Positions 1-8,719 of a stretch of DNA of 48,358 nucleotides are shown here, in pieces. The position numbers were made by a program, and so were the translations under genes. This stretch comes from Luteimonas salinisoli (GTDB lineage Bacteria > Pseudomonadota > Gammaproteobacteria > Xanthomonadales > Xanthomonadaceae), in the NCBI RefSeq assembly GCF_013425525.1, contig NZ_JACCKA010000045.1:1-48358 (forward strand), written 5' to 3'. Every line of letters begins with the position of its first letter. Position 1 is the stretch's first letter. The notes under the pieces were generated by a model. That model saw nothing but the letters and a program-made list of their open reading frames with translations, was not told where the DNA came from and made no database searches.

Positions 1-396
1 AACCAGCGTCGCGCCGAGCAGGCGCCGGCGGCGGTCGCCGCTGCCACCAGCGCCATCGCGCCCGCGGCCGTCGCGCAGCCGGCCTCCCCCCTCGAACGCC
101 CGGCGATCGAGACGTTGGCCGTCGCCGACTCCAGCGCGGGCGAGCCTTTCGCCCCCGCGCCGGCGGCATCCAGCCGGCCCTGGCCGCGTGCGGTGCTGCC
201 GGGAGCGACTCCCGACAGCTTCGCGGTCGGCTATGGCGCCGCCGATGCCGACGGTCGTGCGTTCCATCCGTTCCAACCGCGGGTGACGCCGGAGCCGGCC
301 TGGACCGGCCTGGCCCCGGCCACGGCGATCGGGGCCGCGGTGCTGCCGGCCTCAGGCCCGAGCGAAGCCGCAGCCGCCACGGCGGACCCGCGCTGA
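1..396 (+). CDS. rseA: C-terminal part of RseA-like anti-sigma-E factor (5' truncated by window)
   Basis: The frame is open from base 1 to a TGA at 394-396, so only about 131 C-terminal residues are visible. The visible part is Ala/Pro-rich and low complexity, then has a short ordered tail with SRPWPRAVLPG, FAVGYG and FHPFQPRV segments. This resembles, from memory, the C-terminal periplasmic end of RseA in Xanthomonas, where the order rpoE-rseA-mucD is typical. The next gene on the same strand, 87 bases on, is a MucD/DegP protease, which fits. RseA would be an inner-membrane protein that holds the envelope-stress sigma factor. The diagnostic N-terminal domain lies outside the window, so identity rests on context and the tail. 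Confidence 0.6.
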   Translation, partial: NQRRAEQAPAAVAAATSAIAPAAVAQPASPLERPAIETLAVADSSAGEPFAPAPAASSRPWPRAVLPGATPDSFAVGYGAADADGRAFHPFQPRVTPEPAWTGLAPATAIGAAVLPASGPSEAAAATADPR

Positions 397-483
397 GCCG
401 GACCGCGGCCGGTGGCCTGAGCCGCTCCGCCGGCCGGGCCGCGCCATGACTTTCTTCACCGACCTGTCGAGGATGGTTCCCCG

Positions 484-2073
484 ATGAGAGCACCGTTCAC
501 CGCAATCGCCCTGGTCCTGGTTACCGCCGCCGCCACCGCTTCGGTGGTCGTGCCCGACGCCGCTCCGGTGTCGGGCGCCGCGCCGGGCACGGCGGCCGCC
601 GGGAACGTGGCGCCCGCGGCCGCCGCCCAGGCCGTTGCGCCCGAGGCGCAGCGGGCGCCGGCCGAGCAGTTGGTCACCGGCCTGCCGGACTTCACCCGCC
701 TGGTGGAGCAGGTCGGCCCCGGAGTGGTCAACATCGAGGCCACCATCGGTTCGCGCACCGCACAGCGCGGGCAGCGCCGCGGCGGGCAGATGCCGAACGA
801 GGAGATGATGCCGGAGATCTTCCGTCGCATCCTCGGACCGGAGTTCCCGTTCCCCGGTGCGCCGCAGGGCCCCGACGGCCCCGGGCCGCGCGGCACCTCC
901 ATGGGCACCGGCTTCCTGGTGTCGGCCGATGGCTATCTGCTCACCAACCACCACGTGGTCGCCAATGCCGACCAGGTGAAGGTGCGTCTGCACGACCGCC
1001 GCGAGTTCGACGCCGAGGTGGTCGGCAGCGACGAGCAGTCGGACGTGGCCGTGCTGAAGATCGACGCCAGCGGGCTGCCGGTTCTGCGCGCCGGCGATTC
1101 GCGGCAGGTCCGGCCCGGGCAGTGGGCGGTGGCGATCGGCTCGCCGTTCGGGCTCGACCAGTCGGTGACCGCGGGCATCGTCAGCGCGGTGGGCCGCTCC
1201 AATCCGTACGCCAACCAGCGCTACGTCCCGTTCATCCAGACCGACGTGGCGATCAACCGCGGCAACTCCGGCGGCCCGCTGCTCAATACCCGCGGCGAGG
1301 TGATCGGGATCAATTCGCAGATTTTCAGCAATTCCGGCGGCTACATGGGCGTGAGCTTCGCGATCCCGATCGACATGGCGATGAACGTCGCCGAGCAGAT
1401 CAAGAGCACCGGTTCGGTGCAGCGCGGCCAGGTCGGAGTGGTCGTCGAGGCGGTCAATGCCGAGAAGGCCGCCGGCCTGGGCCTGCCCGACACGCTGGGC
1501 GCCCTGGTCAACAGCGTGCAGCCGGGCAGCCCTGCGGAGAAGGCGGGCATCGAGGTCGGCGACGTGATCCGCGCCGTCGACGGCAGCGCGATCAACCAGT
1601 CCAGCGACCTGCCGCCGATCATCGGCAGCAAGGCGCCGGGCACCCGGGTGCGGCTGGAGGTCTTCCGCGAGGGTCGCTCCCGCAATGTCGACGTCACGCT
1701 CAGCCAGCTCGACGAGGGCGCGGCCGTTGCCGCGGCCGGCGGTCCCGATGCCGGACGCACGCCGGGGGCGGCCTCGAGCAACCCGCTTGGCCTGGTGGGG
1801 CAGGACCTCACCGCCGCCCAGCGCCGCCAGCTGGGCCTCGGCGCCGACGAGGGGGTGCGCATCGCCCGGGTCGAGGGGCTGGCCGCGCGCGAGGCCGGGA
1901 TACAGCCCGGCGACGTGGTGCTGCGGGTCGGCCGCACCCCGGTGGCCGGCGCTGCCGCCCTGGACCGCCAGTTGCGCGACGTCAGGGCCGGGCAGACGGT
2001 GATGCTGCTGGTCAACCGCGGCGGCACCACCCAGTTCATCGCGGTCACCCCGCGCGAGGGCGGCGAGGACTAG
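484..2073 (+). CDS. mucD: Periplasmic serine endoprotease of the DegP/MucD (Do) family
   Basis: A 529-residue HtrA-type protease that degrades or refolds misfolded envelope proteins. A hydrophobic Sec-type signal (about residues 5-25) is followed by an Ala/Pro-rich linker. The trypsin-like domain carries the full triad: His157 in TNHHVV, Asp187 in SDVAVLKID and Ser262 in NRGNSGGPL. Two PDZ domains follow, at about 300-395 and 430-525, each with the GSPAEKAGIEVGD or AAREAGIQPGD type of loop. The length is normal for two-PDZ Do proteases. ATG at 484 is chosen because it directly precedes the signal peptide. It follows the RseA-like gene, the usual sigma-E operon arrangement in Xanthomonads, so induction by envelope stress is likely (inference). 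Confidence 0.93.
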   Translation: MRAPFTAIALVLVTAAATASVVVPDAAPVSGAAPGTAAAGNVAPAAAAQAVAPEAQRAPAEQLVTGLPDFTRLVEQVGPGVVNIEATIGSRTAQRGQRRGGQMPNEEMMPEIFRRILGPEFPFPGAPQGPDGPGPRGTSMGTGFLVSADGYLLTNHHVVANADQVKVRLHDRREFDAEVVGSDEQSDVAVLKIDASGLPVLRAGDSRQVRPGQWAVAIGSPFGLDQSVTAGIVSAVGRSNPYANQRYVPFIQTDVAINRGNSGGPLLNTRGEVIGINSQIFSNSGGYMGVSFAIPIDMAMNVAEQIKSTGSVQRGQVGVVVEAVNAEKAAGLGLPDTLGALVNSVQPGSPAEKAGIEVGDVIRAVDGSAINQSSDLPPIIGSKAPGTRVRLEVFREGRSRNVDVTLSQLDEGAAVAAAGGPDAGRTPGAASSNPLGLVGQDLTAAQRRQLGLGADEGVRIARVEGLAAREAGIQPGDVVLRVGRTPVAGAAALDRQLRDVRAGQTVMLLVNRGGTTQFIAVTPREGGED

Positions 2074-2166
2074 GCCGCATTCGAGTCAGGCCGGTGGCGC
2101 GGCCGGATCCCGGCCGCATCGCCGCGAGCGATCGCCCGCGCTCCCGGCGAGGAGCGCGGGTTTGCA

Positions 2167-2208
2167 GCCCCGCGCCCACCCGGGCGCGGGGCGCGCATAT
2201 GCGATAAT
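2167..2208 (+). promoter_or_regulatory. GC hairpin, palindrome and candidate -10 upstream of lepA
   Basis: A perfect 11-bp inverted repeat lies at 2167-2177 and 2182-2192 with a 4-base loop. It is followed by a 10-bp palindrome at 2194-2203 and a GATAAT hexamer at 2203-2208. There is no T-tract, so an intrinsic terminator is not supported. GATAAT could be the -10 of a lepA promoter, but no convincing -35 is seen. The hairpin could end mucD transcription with Rho or act in the leader. Confidence 0.35.
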
Positions 2209-2258
2209 CCCGCGCTTTGCCACGCGAACCAGGCCGCAGGGACGGCCCGCCTGACCTC

Positions 2259-4067
2259 ATGAGCGCCGATCCGATGCGGAACATCCGCAACTTCTCCATC
2301 ATCGCCCACGTCGACCACGGCAAGTCGACCCTGGCCGACCGCATCATCCAGCTGTGCGGCGGCCTGACCGAGCGCGAGATGGAAGCGCAGGTGCTCGACA
2401 ACAACCCGATCGAGCGCGAGCGCGGGATCACCATCAAGGCGCAGTCCGTCTCGCTGCCGTATACCGCGAAGGACGGCCAGACCTACCAGCTCAACTTCAT
2501 CGACACGCCGGGCCACGTCGATTTCAGCTACGAAGTCAGTCGCTCGCTCGCCGCCTGCGAGGGTGCGCTGCTGGTGGTGGATGCCGCCCAGGGCGTCGAG
2601 GCCCAGTCGGTGGCCAACTGCTACACCGCGGTGGAGCAGGGCCTGGAAGTGGTGCCGGTGCTCAACAAGATCGACCTGCCCACCGCCGACGTCGACAAGG
2701 TGAAGGCCGAGATCGAGGCGGTGATCGGCATCGACGCCACCGACGCCATCGCGGTCAGCGCCAAGACCGGGCTCAATGTCGGCGACGTGCTCGAGGCCAT
2801 CGTCACCCGCATCCCGCCCCCGGTGCCGCGCGATACCGACAAGCTGCAGGCGCTGATCATCGACTCGTGGTTCGACAACTACCTCGGCGTGGTCTCGCTG
2901 GTGCGGGTGATGCAGGGCGAGATCCGCCCGGGCGGCAAGATCCTGGTGATGTCGACCGGGCGCAGCCACCAGGTCGACGGCGTCGGCGTGTTCACCCCCA
3001 AGCGCAAGGCCCTGGACGCGCTGCGCGCCGGCGAGGTGGGCTGGATCAATGCCAGCATCAAGGACGTGCACGGCGCGCCGGTCGGCGACACCCTCACCCT
3101 GGCCGCGGACCCGGCGCCGAAGCCGCTGCCGGGCTTCCAGGAGATGCAGCCGCGGGTCTTCGCCGGGCTGTTCCCGGTGGATGCCGACGACTTCCCGGAC
3201 CTGCGCGAGGCGCTGGACAAGCTGCGCCTGAACGACGCCGCGCTGCGCTTCGAGCCGGAGAGTTCGGAGGCCATGGGCTTCGGCTTCCGTTGTGGATTCC
3301 TCGGCATGCTGCACATGGAGATCGTGCAGGAGCGGCTGGAGCGCGAGTACGACCTCAACCTGATCAGCACCGCGCCCACCGTGGTCTACGAGGTGCTGCA
3401 GACCGACGGCGAGGTGGTGCCGCTGGACAACCCCGCCAGCCTGCCCCCCGCCAACAAGGTGGAGGAGGTGCGAGAGCCGATCATCCGCGCCAACATCCTC
3501 ACCCCGCCGGACTACGTGGGCAACGTGATCACCCTGTGCGAGGAGAAGCGCGGTCGCCAGATCGGCATCCAGTACCTGGGCAGCCAGGTGCAGATCAGCT
3601 ACGAGCTGCCGATGGCCGAGGTGGTGCTGGACTTCTTCGACAGGCTGAAATCGGTCAGCCGCGGCTACGCCTCGCTGGACTACCACTTCCTGCGCTTCGA
3701 GGCGGGGCCGTTCGTGCGTGTGGACACCCTGATCAACGGCGACAAGGTCGATGCGCTGTCGATCATCGTCCACCGCAATCACGCCGACCGCCGCGGCCGC
3801 GAGCTCACCGAGAAAATGAAGGAACTGATCCCGCGGCAGCAGTTCGACGTCGCCATCCAGGCCGCGATCGGCTCGCAGATCATCGCCCGCACCACGGTCA
3901 AGGCGCTGCGCAAGAACGTGCTGGCCAAGTGCTATGGTGGCGACATCTCCCGCAAGAAGAAGCTGCTGGAGAAGCAGAAGGAAGGCAAGAAGCGCATGAA
4001 GCAGGTCGGTCGCGTGGAGATCCCGCAGGAAGCGTTCCTGGCGGTGTTGAGTTCGAGCCGTGAATAG
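2259..4067 (+). CDS. lepA: Elongation factor 4 (LepA), ribosomal back-translocase GTPase
   Basis: A 602-residue translational GTPase acting on stalled ribosomes. The G1 motif AHVDHGKST is at residues 16-24, followed by ERGITIK (G2), DTPGHVDF (G3) and NKID (G4). The LepA-specific C-terminal domain ends with the basic stretch around [20 protein letters not shown]. Nearly every segment matches remembered Xanthomonas LepA. The open frame extends upstream to a TTG at 2217, but ATG 2259 gives the N-terminus [19 protein letters not shown] expected for the family (2274 is the alternative). The TAG stop is the first base pair block of a long inverted repeat at 4070-4140. It heads the lepA-lepB-DUF4845-rnc-era-recO run. 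Confidence 0.97.
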   Translation: MSADPMRNIRNFSIIAHVDHGKSTLADRIIQLCGGLTEREMEAQVLDNNPIERERGITIKAQSVSLPYTAKDGQTYQLNFIDTPGHVDFSYEVSRSLAACEGALLVVDAAQGVEAQSVANCYTAVEQGLEVVPVLNKIDLPTADVDKVKAEIEAVIGIDATDAIAVSAKTGLNVGDVLEAIVTRIPPPVPRDTDKLQALIIDSWFDNYLGVVSLVRVMQGEIRPGGKILVMSTGRSHQVDGVGVFTPKRKALDALRAGEVGWINASIKDVHGAPVGDTLTLAADPAPKPLPGFQEMQPRVFAGLFPVDADDFPDLREALDKLRLNDAALRFEPESSEAMGFGFRCGFLGMLHMEIVQERLEREYDLNLISTAPTVVYEVLQTDGEVVPLDNPASLPPANKVEEVREPIIRANILTPPDYVGNVITLCEEKRGRQIGIQYLGSQVQISYELPMAEVVLDFFDRLKSVSRGYASLDYHFLRFEAGPFVRVDTLINGDKVDALSIIVHRNHADRRGRELTEKMKELIPRQQFDVAIQAAIGSQIIARTTVKALRKNVLAKCYGGDISRKKKLLEKQKEGKKRMKQVGRVEIPQEAFLAVLSSSRE

Positions 4068-4069
4068 GG

Positions 4070-4140
4070 AATCGGGAATCGGGAATCGCGAGCGCGCGGC
4101 CCTCCCGCTTTGCGCCATTCTCCATTCCCGATTCCCGATT
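4070..4140. repeat. GGGAATC-type long inverted repeat between lepA and lepB
   Basis: Tandem GGGAATC units just after (and touching) the lepA stop form a 17-bp arm at 4070-4086. This pairs perfectly with an arm of ATTCCCG units at 4124-4140, across a 37-base loop, just before the lepB ribosome-binding site. A second element of the same type sits between era and recO (7065-7160). It could be an mRNA stabiliser or attenuator between cotranscribed genes. No T-tract follows. Confidence 0.85.
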
Positions 4141-4160
4141 CGCGCTCCAGAGGAGCACAC

Positions 4161-4958
4161 ATGAAGTGGTTCGAAATCGCCCTGGTGGTGCTGACCCTGG
4201 CCACCGGCATCATCTGGCTGCTCGACCGGCTGTTCTTCGCCAAACGCCGCGCCGAGCGCGCCGGGCTGCTGGAGGAGAAGGAGCCGGTGGTCGTGGACTA
4301 CGCCAAGGCCTTCTTCCCGGTACTGGCGGTGGTGCTGATCCTGCGCAGTTTCGTCGCCGAGCCGTTCCGCATTCCCTCCAGCTCGATGATGCCGACCCTG
4401 CTGATCGGCGATTTCATCCTGGTCAACAAGTTCGCCTACGGTCTGCGCCTGCCGATCAGCAACCGCAAGTTCATCGAGATCGGCGAGCCCAGCCGCGGCG
4501 ACGTGGTGGTGTTTCGGCCGCCGCACCAGCCCGACCAGGACTGGATCAAGCGTGTGGTGGGCCTGCCGGGCGACGTGATCGAATATCGCGAAAACACCGT
4601 CTACGTGAACGGCAAGGCCCTCGAGTACCGACCGGTGGGCAACGGCGGGTACGTCGGCAAGGGCCGCGGCCGCGAGATGACCGGCGCCCAGCTGCTGGTC
4701 GAGGCCATGCCCGGCCGCGAGCACCAGGTGCTGGAGATCCCCAACCTGCCCTTCAGCGACCCCGGCCAGGGCGAGTGGACGGTCCCGGAGGGCGAGTATT
4801 TCGTGATGGGCGACAATCGTGATAGAAGCGACGACAGCAGGTTCTGGGGTTCGCTGCCGGAGAGCCAGCTGCGCGGAAAGGCCTTCCTGGTCTGGATGCA
4901 CTGGGACGGCAGCGCCGGCGGGGTGGGGTTCGACCGGATCGGCGGCAGCATCCGGTAG
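4161..4958 (+). CDS. lepB: Signal peptidase I
   Basis: A 265-residue leader peptidase that removes Sec and Tat signal peptides at the outer face of the inner membrane. Two N-terminal membrane segments (about residues 5-26 and 50-66) precede the catalytic region. The Ser nucleophile is Ser75 in PSSSMMPTL, the Lys general base is Lys130 in DWIKRVVGLPGD, and the GDNRDRSDDSR box is near the C-terminus. ATG 4161 has a good AGGAG site at 4151-4155; the open frame extends further upstream only through the inverted repeat. The neighbours lepA and rnc are as in other gammaproteobacteria. Confidence 0.96.
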   Translation: MKWFEIALVVLTLATGIIWLLDRLFFAKRRAERAGLLEEKEPVVVDYAKAFFPVLAVVLILRSFVAEPFRIPSSSMMPTLLIGDFILVNKFAYGLRLPISNRKFIEIGEPSRGDVVVFRPPHQPDQDWIKRVVGLPGDVIEYRENTVYVNGKALEYRPVGNGGYVGKGRGREMTGAQLLVEAMPGREHQVLEIPNLPFSDPGQGEWTVPEGEYFVMGDNRDRSDDSRFWGSLPESQLRGKAFLVWMHWDGSAGGVGFDRIGGSIR

Positions 4959-4995
4959 TATCCGGGCCACGCGCATTCCTTGGGGAGAAGGGCAA

Positions 4996-5379
4996 ATGAA
5001 ACGCACACAGAAGGGCATGACCCTGCTGAGCTTCGTGATCGTGCTGGCGGTGGTGGGGTTCTTCGCCTACGTGGCGATGAAGCTGTTCCCGATGTATTCC
5101 GAGTACTACAGCGTGCGCGCGGCGCTGAAGGGGTTGTCCGACGAGGCCGGCATCGCCCAGCAGGATCCGGCGCGCATCCAGGACCTGTTCTTCCGGCGCC
5201 TGTACATCAACTACTCCGAGAACGTGAAGAAGGAACACGTCAAGCTCAAGCGCGTCGACGACGGCTGGCAGATGGACGTGCAGTACGAGGTGCGCAAGCC
5301 GCTGGTCGGCAACCTCGACGTGGTCGGCAAGTTCCAGACAACGCAAATGCTCACGCGTGGCGGCGGCGCGGCCAACTGA
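4996..5379 (+). CDS. DUF4845 family small membrane protein
   Basis: A 127-residue protein with one N-terminal membrane segment (about residues 8-28) and a short mixed C-terminal domain. It occupies the lepB-rnc slot where DUF4845 proteins are usual in gammaproteobacteria. The N-terminus (KG followed by [16 protein letters not shown]) looks like a type IV prepilin cleavage and methylation region. However, it has Ser where pilins have the conserved Glu at mature position 5. ATG 4996 follows GGGGAGAAGG. The end overlaps the rnc start by 23 bases, so the two are probably translationally coupled. Function unknown; a pseudopilin-like role is only a structural hint. Confidence 0.85.
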   Translation: MKRTQKGMTLLSFVIVLAVVGFFAYVAMKLFPMYSEYYSVRAALKGLSDEAGIAQQDPARIQDLFFRRLYINYSENVKKEHVKLKRVDDGWQMDVQYEVRKPLVGNLDVVGKFQTTQMLTRGGGAAN

Positions 5380-6031
5380 GCCCTTCGGTCACCGCTTCGG
5401 TGACCAGGGCCTGCTGGCGCAGGCGCTGACCCACCGCAGCGCGGGGGCGCCGCACAACGAGCGCCTCGAGTTTCTCGGCGACGCCCTGCTCGACCTGATC
5501 ATCGCAGAAGCGCTCTACCAGCGCTGGCCGCGCGCCGACGAGGGCGCGATGACCCGCGCCCGCGCCGAGCTGGTGCGCGAGTCGACCCTGGCGCGTATCG
5601 CCCGGGGGCTGGAGCTCGGCCCGCGGCTGATGCTCGGCCCCGGGGAGATGAAATCCGGCGGCCACCGGCGCGACTCGATTCTCTCCGACGCGCTGGAGGC
5701 GGTGATCGCCGCGATCCACCTCGACGCCGGCTTCGACGCCTGCCGCCAGGCCGTGCTGGCCTGGTTCCGCGCCGATCTGGACGGACTCGAGATCGCCAAG
5801 GTGGGCAAGGACGCCAAGACCAGGCTGCAGGAATGGCTGCAGGCGAGGCAGCGGCCGCTGCCGGTGTACGAGTTGCTGGGCGAGTCCGGCGACGACCATG
5901 CCAAAACGTTCGGGGTGCGCTGCAGCGTGTCCGAACCCCAGGTCTCGGCCGAGGGCGAGGGCGCTTCGCGCCGCGCCGCCGAGCAGCAGGCCGCCGAGGC
6001 GGTACTGGCAGCGCTGGACAAGGTCGGCTGA
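5357..6031 (+). CDS. rnc: Ribonuclease III
   Basis: A 224-residue double-strand-specific endoribonuclease for rRNA precursor and mRNA processing. The signature [14 protein letters not shown] supplies Glu35, Glu38 and Asp42. The second metal-binding site is Asp111 and Glu114 in [15 protein letters not shown] double-stranded-RNA-binding domain occupies about residues 152-222 ([11 protein letters not shown] start, [14 protein letters not shown] end). The start is GTG 5357, inside the end of the DUF4845 gene; no better start exists before the conserved FGHRFGD segment. It precedes era, as in most proteobacteria. Confidence 0.95.
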   Translation: MAAARPTEPFGHRFGDQGLLAQALTHRSAGAPHNERLEFLGDALLDLIIAEALYQRWPRADEGAMTRARAELVRESTLARIARGLELGPRLMLGPGEMKSGGHRRDSILSDALEAVIAAIHLDAGFDACRQAVLAWFRADLDGLEIAKVGKDAKTRLQEWLQARQRPLPVYELLGESGDDHAKTFGVRCSVSEPQVSAEGEGASRRAAEQQAAEAVLAALDKVG

Positions 6032-6034
6032 GCG

Positions 6035-6061
6035 CCGGGCGCGGCTCACGCCCCGCACAGC
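6035..6061 (+). repeat. Remnant of the 130-bp intergenic repeat (unit B)
   Basis: This stretch, immediately after rnc, matches with few differences the GCGCGGCTCACGCCCCGC core of the 130-bp unit found three times at 12986-13375. The rest of the unit is missing, so it looks like a decayed fragment. The match is short and could be coincidence in such GC-rich DNA. Confidence 0.4.
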
Positions 6062-6142
6062 AGGCCGTAGGCGCTCTGGAGGAATCCAACCCGGGGCAGG
6101 GGCGCGGCGGGGCAGGTCGATATCGGCCGCACGCTGCGCGCG

Positions 6143-6148
6143 TAGAAT
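6143..6148 (+). promoter_or_regulatory. Candidate -10 element (TAGAAT) of era, six bases before the start codon
   Basis: TAGAAT lies 6 bases before the era ATG. A transcript starting at the usual distance would begin at or within a base or two of the ATG, so it would be leaderless. No -35 match at 16-18 bp and no ribosome-binding site are visible. Similar spacing occurs at 8708-8713. Confidence 0.35.
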
Positions 6149-6154
6149 GCCGGG

Positions 6155-7087
6155 ATGATCCCATCCAAGCCCCACCGCGCCGGCCACATCGCCGTCATCG
6201 GCCGCCCCAACGTCGGCAAGTCCACCCTGGTCAACGCCCTGGTGGGCGCCAAGGTCAGCATCGTCTCCAATCGGCCGCAGACCACCCGCCACCGGTTGCT
6301 CGGGATCGCCACCTTCCCCGAGGGCCAGCTGGTCCTGGTCGATACCCCGGGCCTGCACCGCGACCAGGGCAGGTCCAGCGCCAGCGCCATGCACCGCTGG
6401 ATGAACCGCGCCGCGCGCGGCGCTCTGGAGGGCGTGGATGCGGCGCTGCTGGTCGTGCAGGCCGGCCGCTGGGACGAGGAAGACGGCGCCGCATGGCAAC
6501 TGCTGCACCAGGCCGGGGTGCCGGTGGTGCTGGTGGTCAACCAGGTGGACCGTCTCAAGGACAAGGCCGCGCTGCTGCCGTTTCTCGCCTCGGCCACCGA
6601 GGGGCGCGAGTTCGCCAGCGTGCACCCGGTCTCGGCGCTCAAGCGCACCGGCCTGGAAGCGCTGGTGGGCGCCCTGCTGCCGCTGCTGCCGGAGCAGCCG
6701 GCGCCGTACGGCGAGGACGAGATCACCGACCGCAGCCAGCGCTTCCTGGCCGCCGAACTGCTGCGCGAACAGCTGATGCGCCAGCTCGGCGCCGAGCTGC
6801 CGTACGCGACCACGGTGGAGATCGAACGCTTCGAGGAGGATGGCGCGCTGTCGCGCATCGGCGCGGTGATCTGGGTCGAGCGCGAGGGGCAGAAGGCCAT
6901 CGTCATCGGCAAGGGCGGGACGCGCCTGCGCGAGATCGGCACCAAGGCCAGGCAGCAGATGGAGCGCCTGTTCGACCGCAAGGTGTTCCTGGAGACCTGG
7001 GTGCGCGTGCGCGAGGGCTGGTCCGACGACGAGGCGGCGCTGCGGGCGTTCGGGTATGAGGAGCCGGGAATGGGGAATCGAGAATAG
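6155..7087 (+). CDS. era: GTPase Era, 16S rRNA / 30S assembly factor
   Basis: A 310-residue Ras-like GTPase with a C-terminal KH domain that binds the 3' end of 16S rRNA during 30S maturation. The G1 motif GRPNVGKST is at residues 16-24, DTPG at 63-66 and NQVD at 129-132. The KH loop GKGG is at about 252-255. The last seven residues (PGMGNRE) and the stop codon are encoded by the left arm of the GGGAATC-type inverted repeat at 7065-7160. The repeat has therefore replaced the native C-terminal end. Start ATG 6155 has no clear ribosome-binding site (see the -10 element just upstream). Confidence 0.95.
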   Translation: MIPSKPHRAGHIAVIGRPNVGKSTLVNALVGAKVSIVSNRPQTTRHRLLGIATFPEGQLVLVDTPGLHRDQGRSSASAMHRWMNRAARGALEGVDAALLVVQAGRWDEEDGAAWQLLHQAGVPVVLVVNQVDRLKDKAALLPFLASATEGREFASVHPVSALKRTGLEALVGALLPLLPEQPAPYGEDEITDRSQRFLAAELLREQLMRQLGAELPYATTVEIERFEEDGALSRIGAVIWVEREGQKAIVIGKGGTRLREIGTKARQQMERLFDRKVFLETWVRVREGWSDDEAALRAFGYEEPGMGNRE

Positions 7088-7160
7088 GGAAGCGGAAAGG
7101 CGGATGCACGCGTCCACCACGTGACGGCGCGCCTTGCCGATTCCCGATTCCCCATTCCCG
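7065..7160. repeat. GGGAATC-type long inverted repeat across the era end and era-recO gap
   Basis: A 16-bp arm at 7065-7080 pairs perfectly with 7145-7160 across a 64-base loop. Extra GATTCCCG units flank the right arm on both sides. The left arm encodes the last residues of era and its stop; the right arm ends about 18 bases before the recO start. It is the same family as 4070-4140. Confidence 0.85.
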
Positions 7161-7177
7161 ATTCCCGGCTTCACGCC

Positions 7178-7909
7178 ATGCGCTACACCCAGGAACCCGC
7201 CTTCGTCCTGCACGCGCGCCGCTGGCGCGAGACCAGCCTGCTGGTCGAGGTGCTCAGCCAGGGTCACGGGCGGCTGGGCCTGGTGGCGCGCGGGGTGCAG
7301 GGGCCGAAGCGCCAGGCGCTGCGCGCGGCGCTGCAGCCGCTGCAGCACATCCGCATCGAGGCCACCCAGCGCGGCGAGCTGGCCTGGCTGAACTCGGCCG
7401 AGGCGATCGACCATGCGCCGCGGCTGGCCGGCGCGGCCGGGCTGGCCGGGTTCTACGTCAGCGAACTGGTGCTGCGCCTGGCGCCGCGGCAGGACCCGCA
7501 TCCGGCGCTGTACGCGCTGTTCGCGCAGGTGCGCGAACGGCTGCGTGTCGGCGAGCCGCTGGCATGGTCGCTGCGCCGTTTCGAGCGCGACCTGCTCGAA
7601 ACGCTGGGTTTCGGCTTCGCGTTCGATGTCGATGGCGACGGAATGCCGATCGATCCGGCCGCGCGCTACCTGCTCGATCCCGAGCACGGACCGCGGCGCC
7701 AACTCGGCGTGCGCGACGGCGGCGAGCGCGGACGCGCCGCCACCGGCCGCGCGCTGCTGGCGCTGGCGGCCGACCAGATGCCGGTCGCCGACGATCTCGC
7801 CGGCCTGCGCCGCGGCCTGCGCGGCCTGCTGCTGCACTACCTCGGCGGGCGCGGTCTCAAGTCGTGGGAACTGGCGGAAGGACTCGGCCGGATCGGCGAC
7901 GGCCATTGA
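7178..7909 (+). CDS. recO: DNA repair protein RecO
   Basis: A 243-residue recombination mediator that helps RecR load RecA onto SSB-coated single strands in the RecFOR pathway. The N-terminal OB-fold (about residues 1-80) begins with the typical [21 protein letters not shown] pattern. The C-terminal helical domain ends in [12 protein letters not shown]. No zinc-binding Cys cluster is present, as in other gammaproteobacterial RecO proteins. ATG 7178 is used; the upstream open frame is only the repeat. Its place after era is the classic proteobacterial order. Confidence 0.93.
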   Translation: MRYTQEPAFVLHARRWRETSLLVEVLSQGHGRLGLVARGVQGPKRQALRAALQPLQHIRIEATQRGELAWLNSAEAIDHAPRLAGAAGLAGFYVSELVLRLAPRQDPHPALYALFAQVRERLRVGEPLAWSLRRFERDLLETLGFGFAFDVDGDGMPIDPAARYLLDPEHGPRRQLGVRDGGERGRAATGRALLALAADQMPVADDLAGLRRGLRGLLLHYLGGRGLKSWELAEGLGRIGDGH

Positions 7910-7951
7910 GGGGCGGCCCGCGGGGGCGTGCCGCGCGTCGCGCGCGCGGGG

Positions 7952-8686
7952 TCAGCCGGCGTCTGCGGTCGGTTTCGCAGCGGCCGCTGCCGTGCGCTCC
8001 AGGGTGTCGAGGAACTGCTGCAGCGCAGTGCCGCTGGCGGGATCCTCGTGCAGGCGGACGGCCGCGAACTGCAGTCCGGCCGCCCCGACGAAGCCGCAGC
8101 CGGCGCGCAGCCGGTGCAGGGCGCTGCGCACGGCCTCGTGGTTGCCCGCGGCGACGGCGGCGGCAACGGTCTCGCGGGTGGCGGGCAGTTCGGCGAGGAA
8201 CAGCTGGCGCAGCGCGGCGACGTTGGCGGCATTGCCGCCCAGCGCCGCCGCCGCGCCGGCGTCGTCCCAGAGCGCGACGACGGGGGAGGCCGAGGCCTCC
8301 GGCCGGTCCTGCACGCCACCGCCGCGCCCGCCCAGCGCGTCGTGGATCGCCGCCTGCCAGGCCGCTGCGGAAAGCGGCTTGGTCACGACCGCCGCGAAAC
8401 CTTCGTCCAGCAGCCGCTGCCGCTCGGCGTCGTCGTGGGCGGCGGTATGCGCCAGCGCCGGCGTCTGCAGGCCCTGGCCGCGCAGCGCGGCCAGCAGCCC
8501 GCCGCCGCTGCCGTCGGGCAGGTTGACGTCGAACAGCCACAGCGCGTGCTCGGCGGCCACCGCCATCGCGTGCGCTTCGGCCACGCTGCCGGCATGGTCG
8601 ACCGTGGCCGGCAGCGCCTCGGCCGCCAGGCACAGGAAATGGCGGCTGGCGGGGTCGTCCTCGAGCAGCAGCAGCCTGGGCTTCAT
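7952..8686 (-). CDS. Two-domain receiver-HPt phosphorelay protein
   Basis: A 244-residue cytoplasmic signalling protein. Residues 1-120 form a receiver domain with Asp10/Asp11, phospho-acceptor Asp53 in FDVNLPDG, Thr81 and Lys103 in TKP. Residues about 140-235 form a histidine phosphotransfer domain with His191 in ALHRLRAGCGFVGA. No DNA-binding or enzymatic output domain is present. It therefore probably shuttles phosphate between a hybrid kinase and another regulator, or acts as a phosphate sink. It converges on recO and lies head to head, with only 33 bases between, with the YdbH-like gene. No histidine kinase is in the window. Confidence 0.88.
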   Translation of the reverse strand: MKPRLLLLEDDPASRHFLCLAAEALPATVDHAGSVAEAHAMAVAAEHALWLFDVNLPDGSGGGLLAALRGQGLQTPALAHTAAHDDAERQRLLDEGFAAVVTKPLSAAAWQAAIHDALGGRGGGVQDRPEASASPVVALWDDAGAAAALGGNAANVAALRQLFLAELPATRETVAAAVAAGNHEAVRSALHRLRAGCGFVGAAGLQFAAVRLHEDPASGTALQQFLDTLERTAAAAAKPTADAG

Positions 8687-8707
8687 CGCGCACCTCCCTT
8701 GCGTGGG

Positions 8708-8713
8708 TATGCT
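8708..8713 (+). promoter_or_regulatory. Candidate -10 (TATGCT) in a 33-bp divergent gap
   Basis: TATGCT ends 6 bases before the ATG at 8720, compatible with a leaderless transcript. The whole space between this start and the divergent receiver-HPt start (8686) is 33 bases, so the two promoters must overlap each other or the opposite coding region. Confidence 0.3.
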
Positions 8714-8719
8714 TCCGGC

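Noticed and set aside
2167..2192. Hairpin before lepA as an intrinsic terminator
   Set aside because: No T-tract follows; kept only as a structured element.
2070..5018. Very long minus-strand open frame (982 codons) opposite lepA and lepB
   Set aside because: It is the antisense of well-conserved genes, His/Ala/Arg rich, with no family resemblance; long antisense frames are normal at this GC content.
5351..7906. 851-codon minus-strand frame opposite rnc, era and recO
   Set aside because: Shadow of three certain genes; composition is typical of antisense reading.
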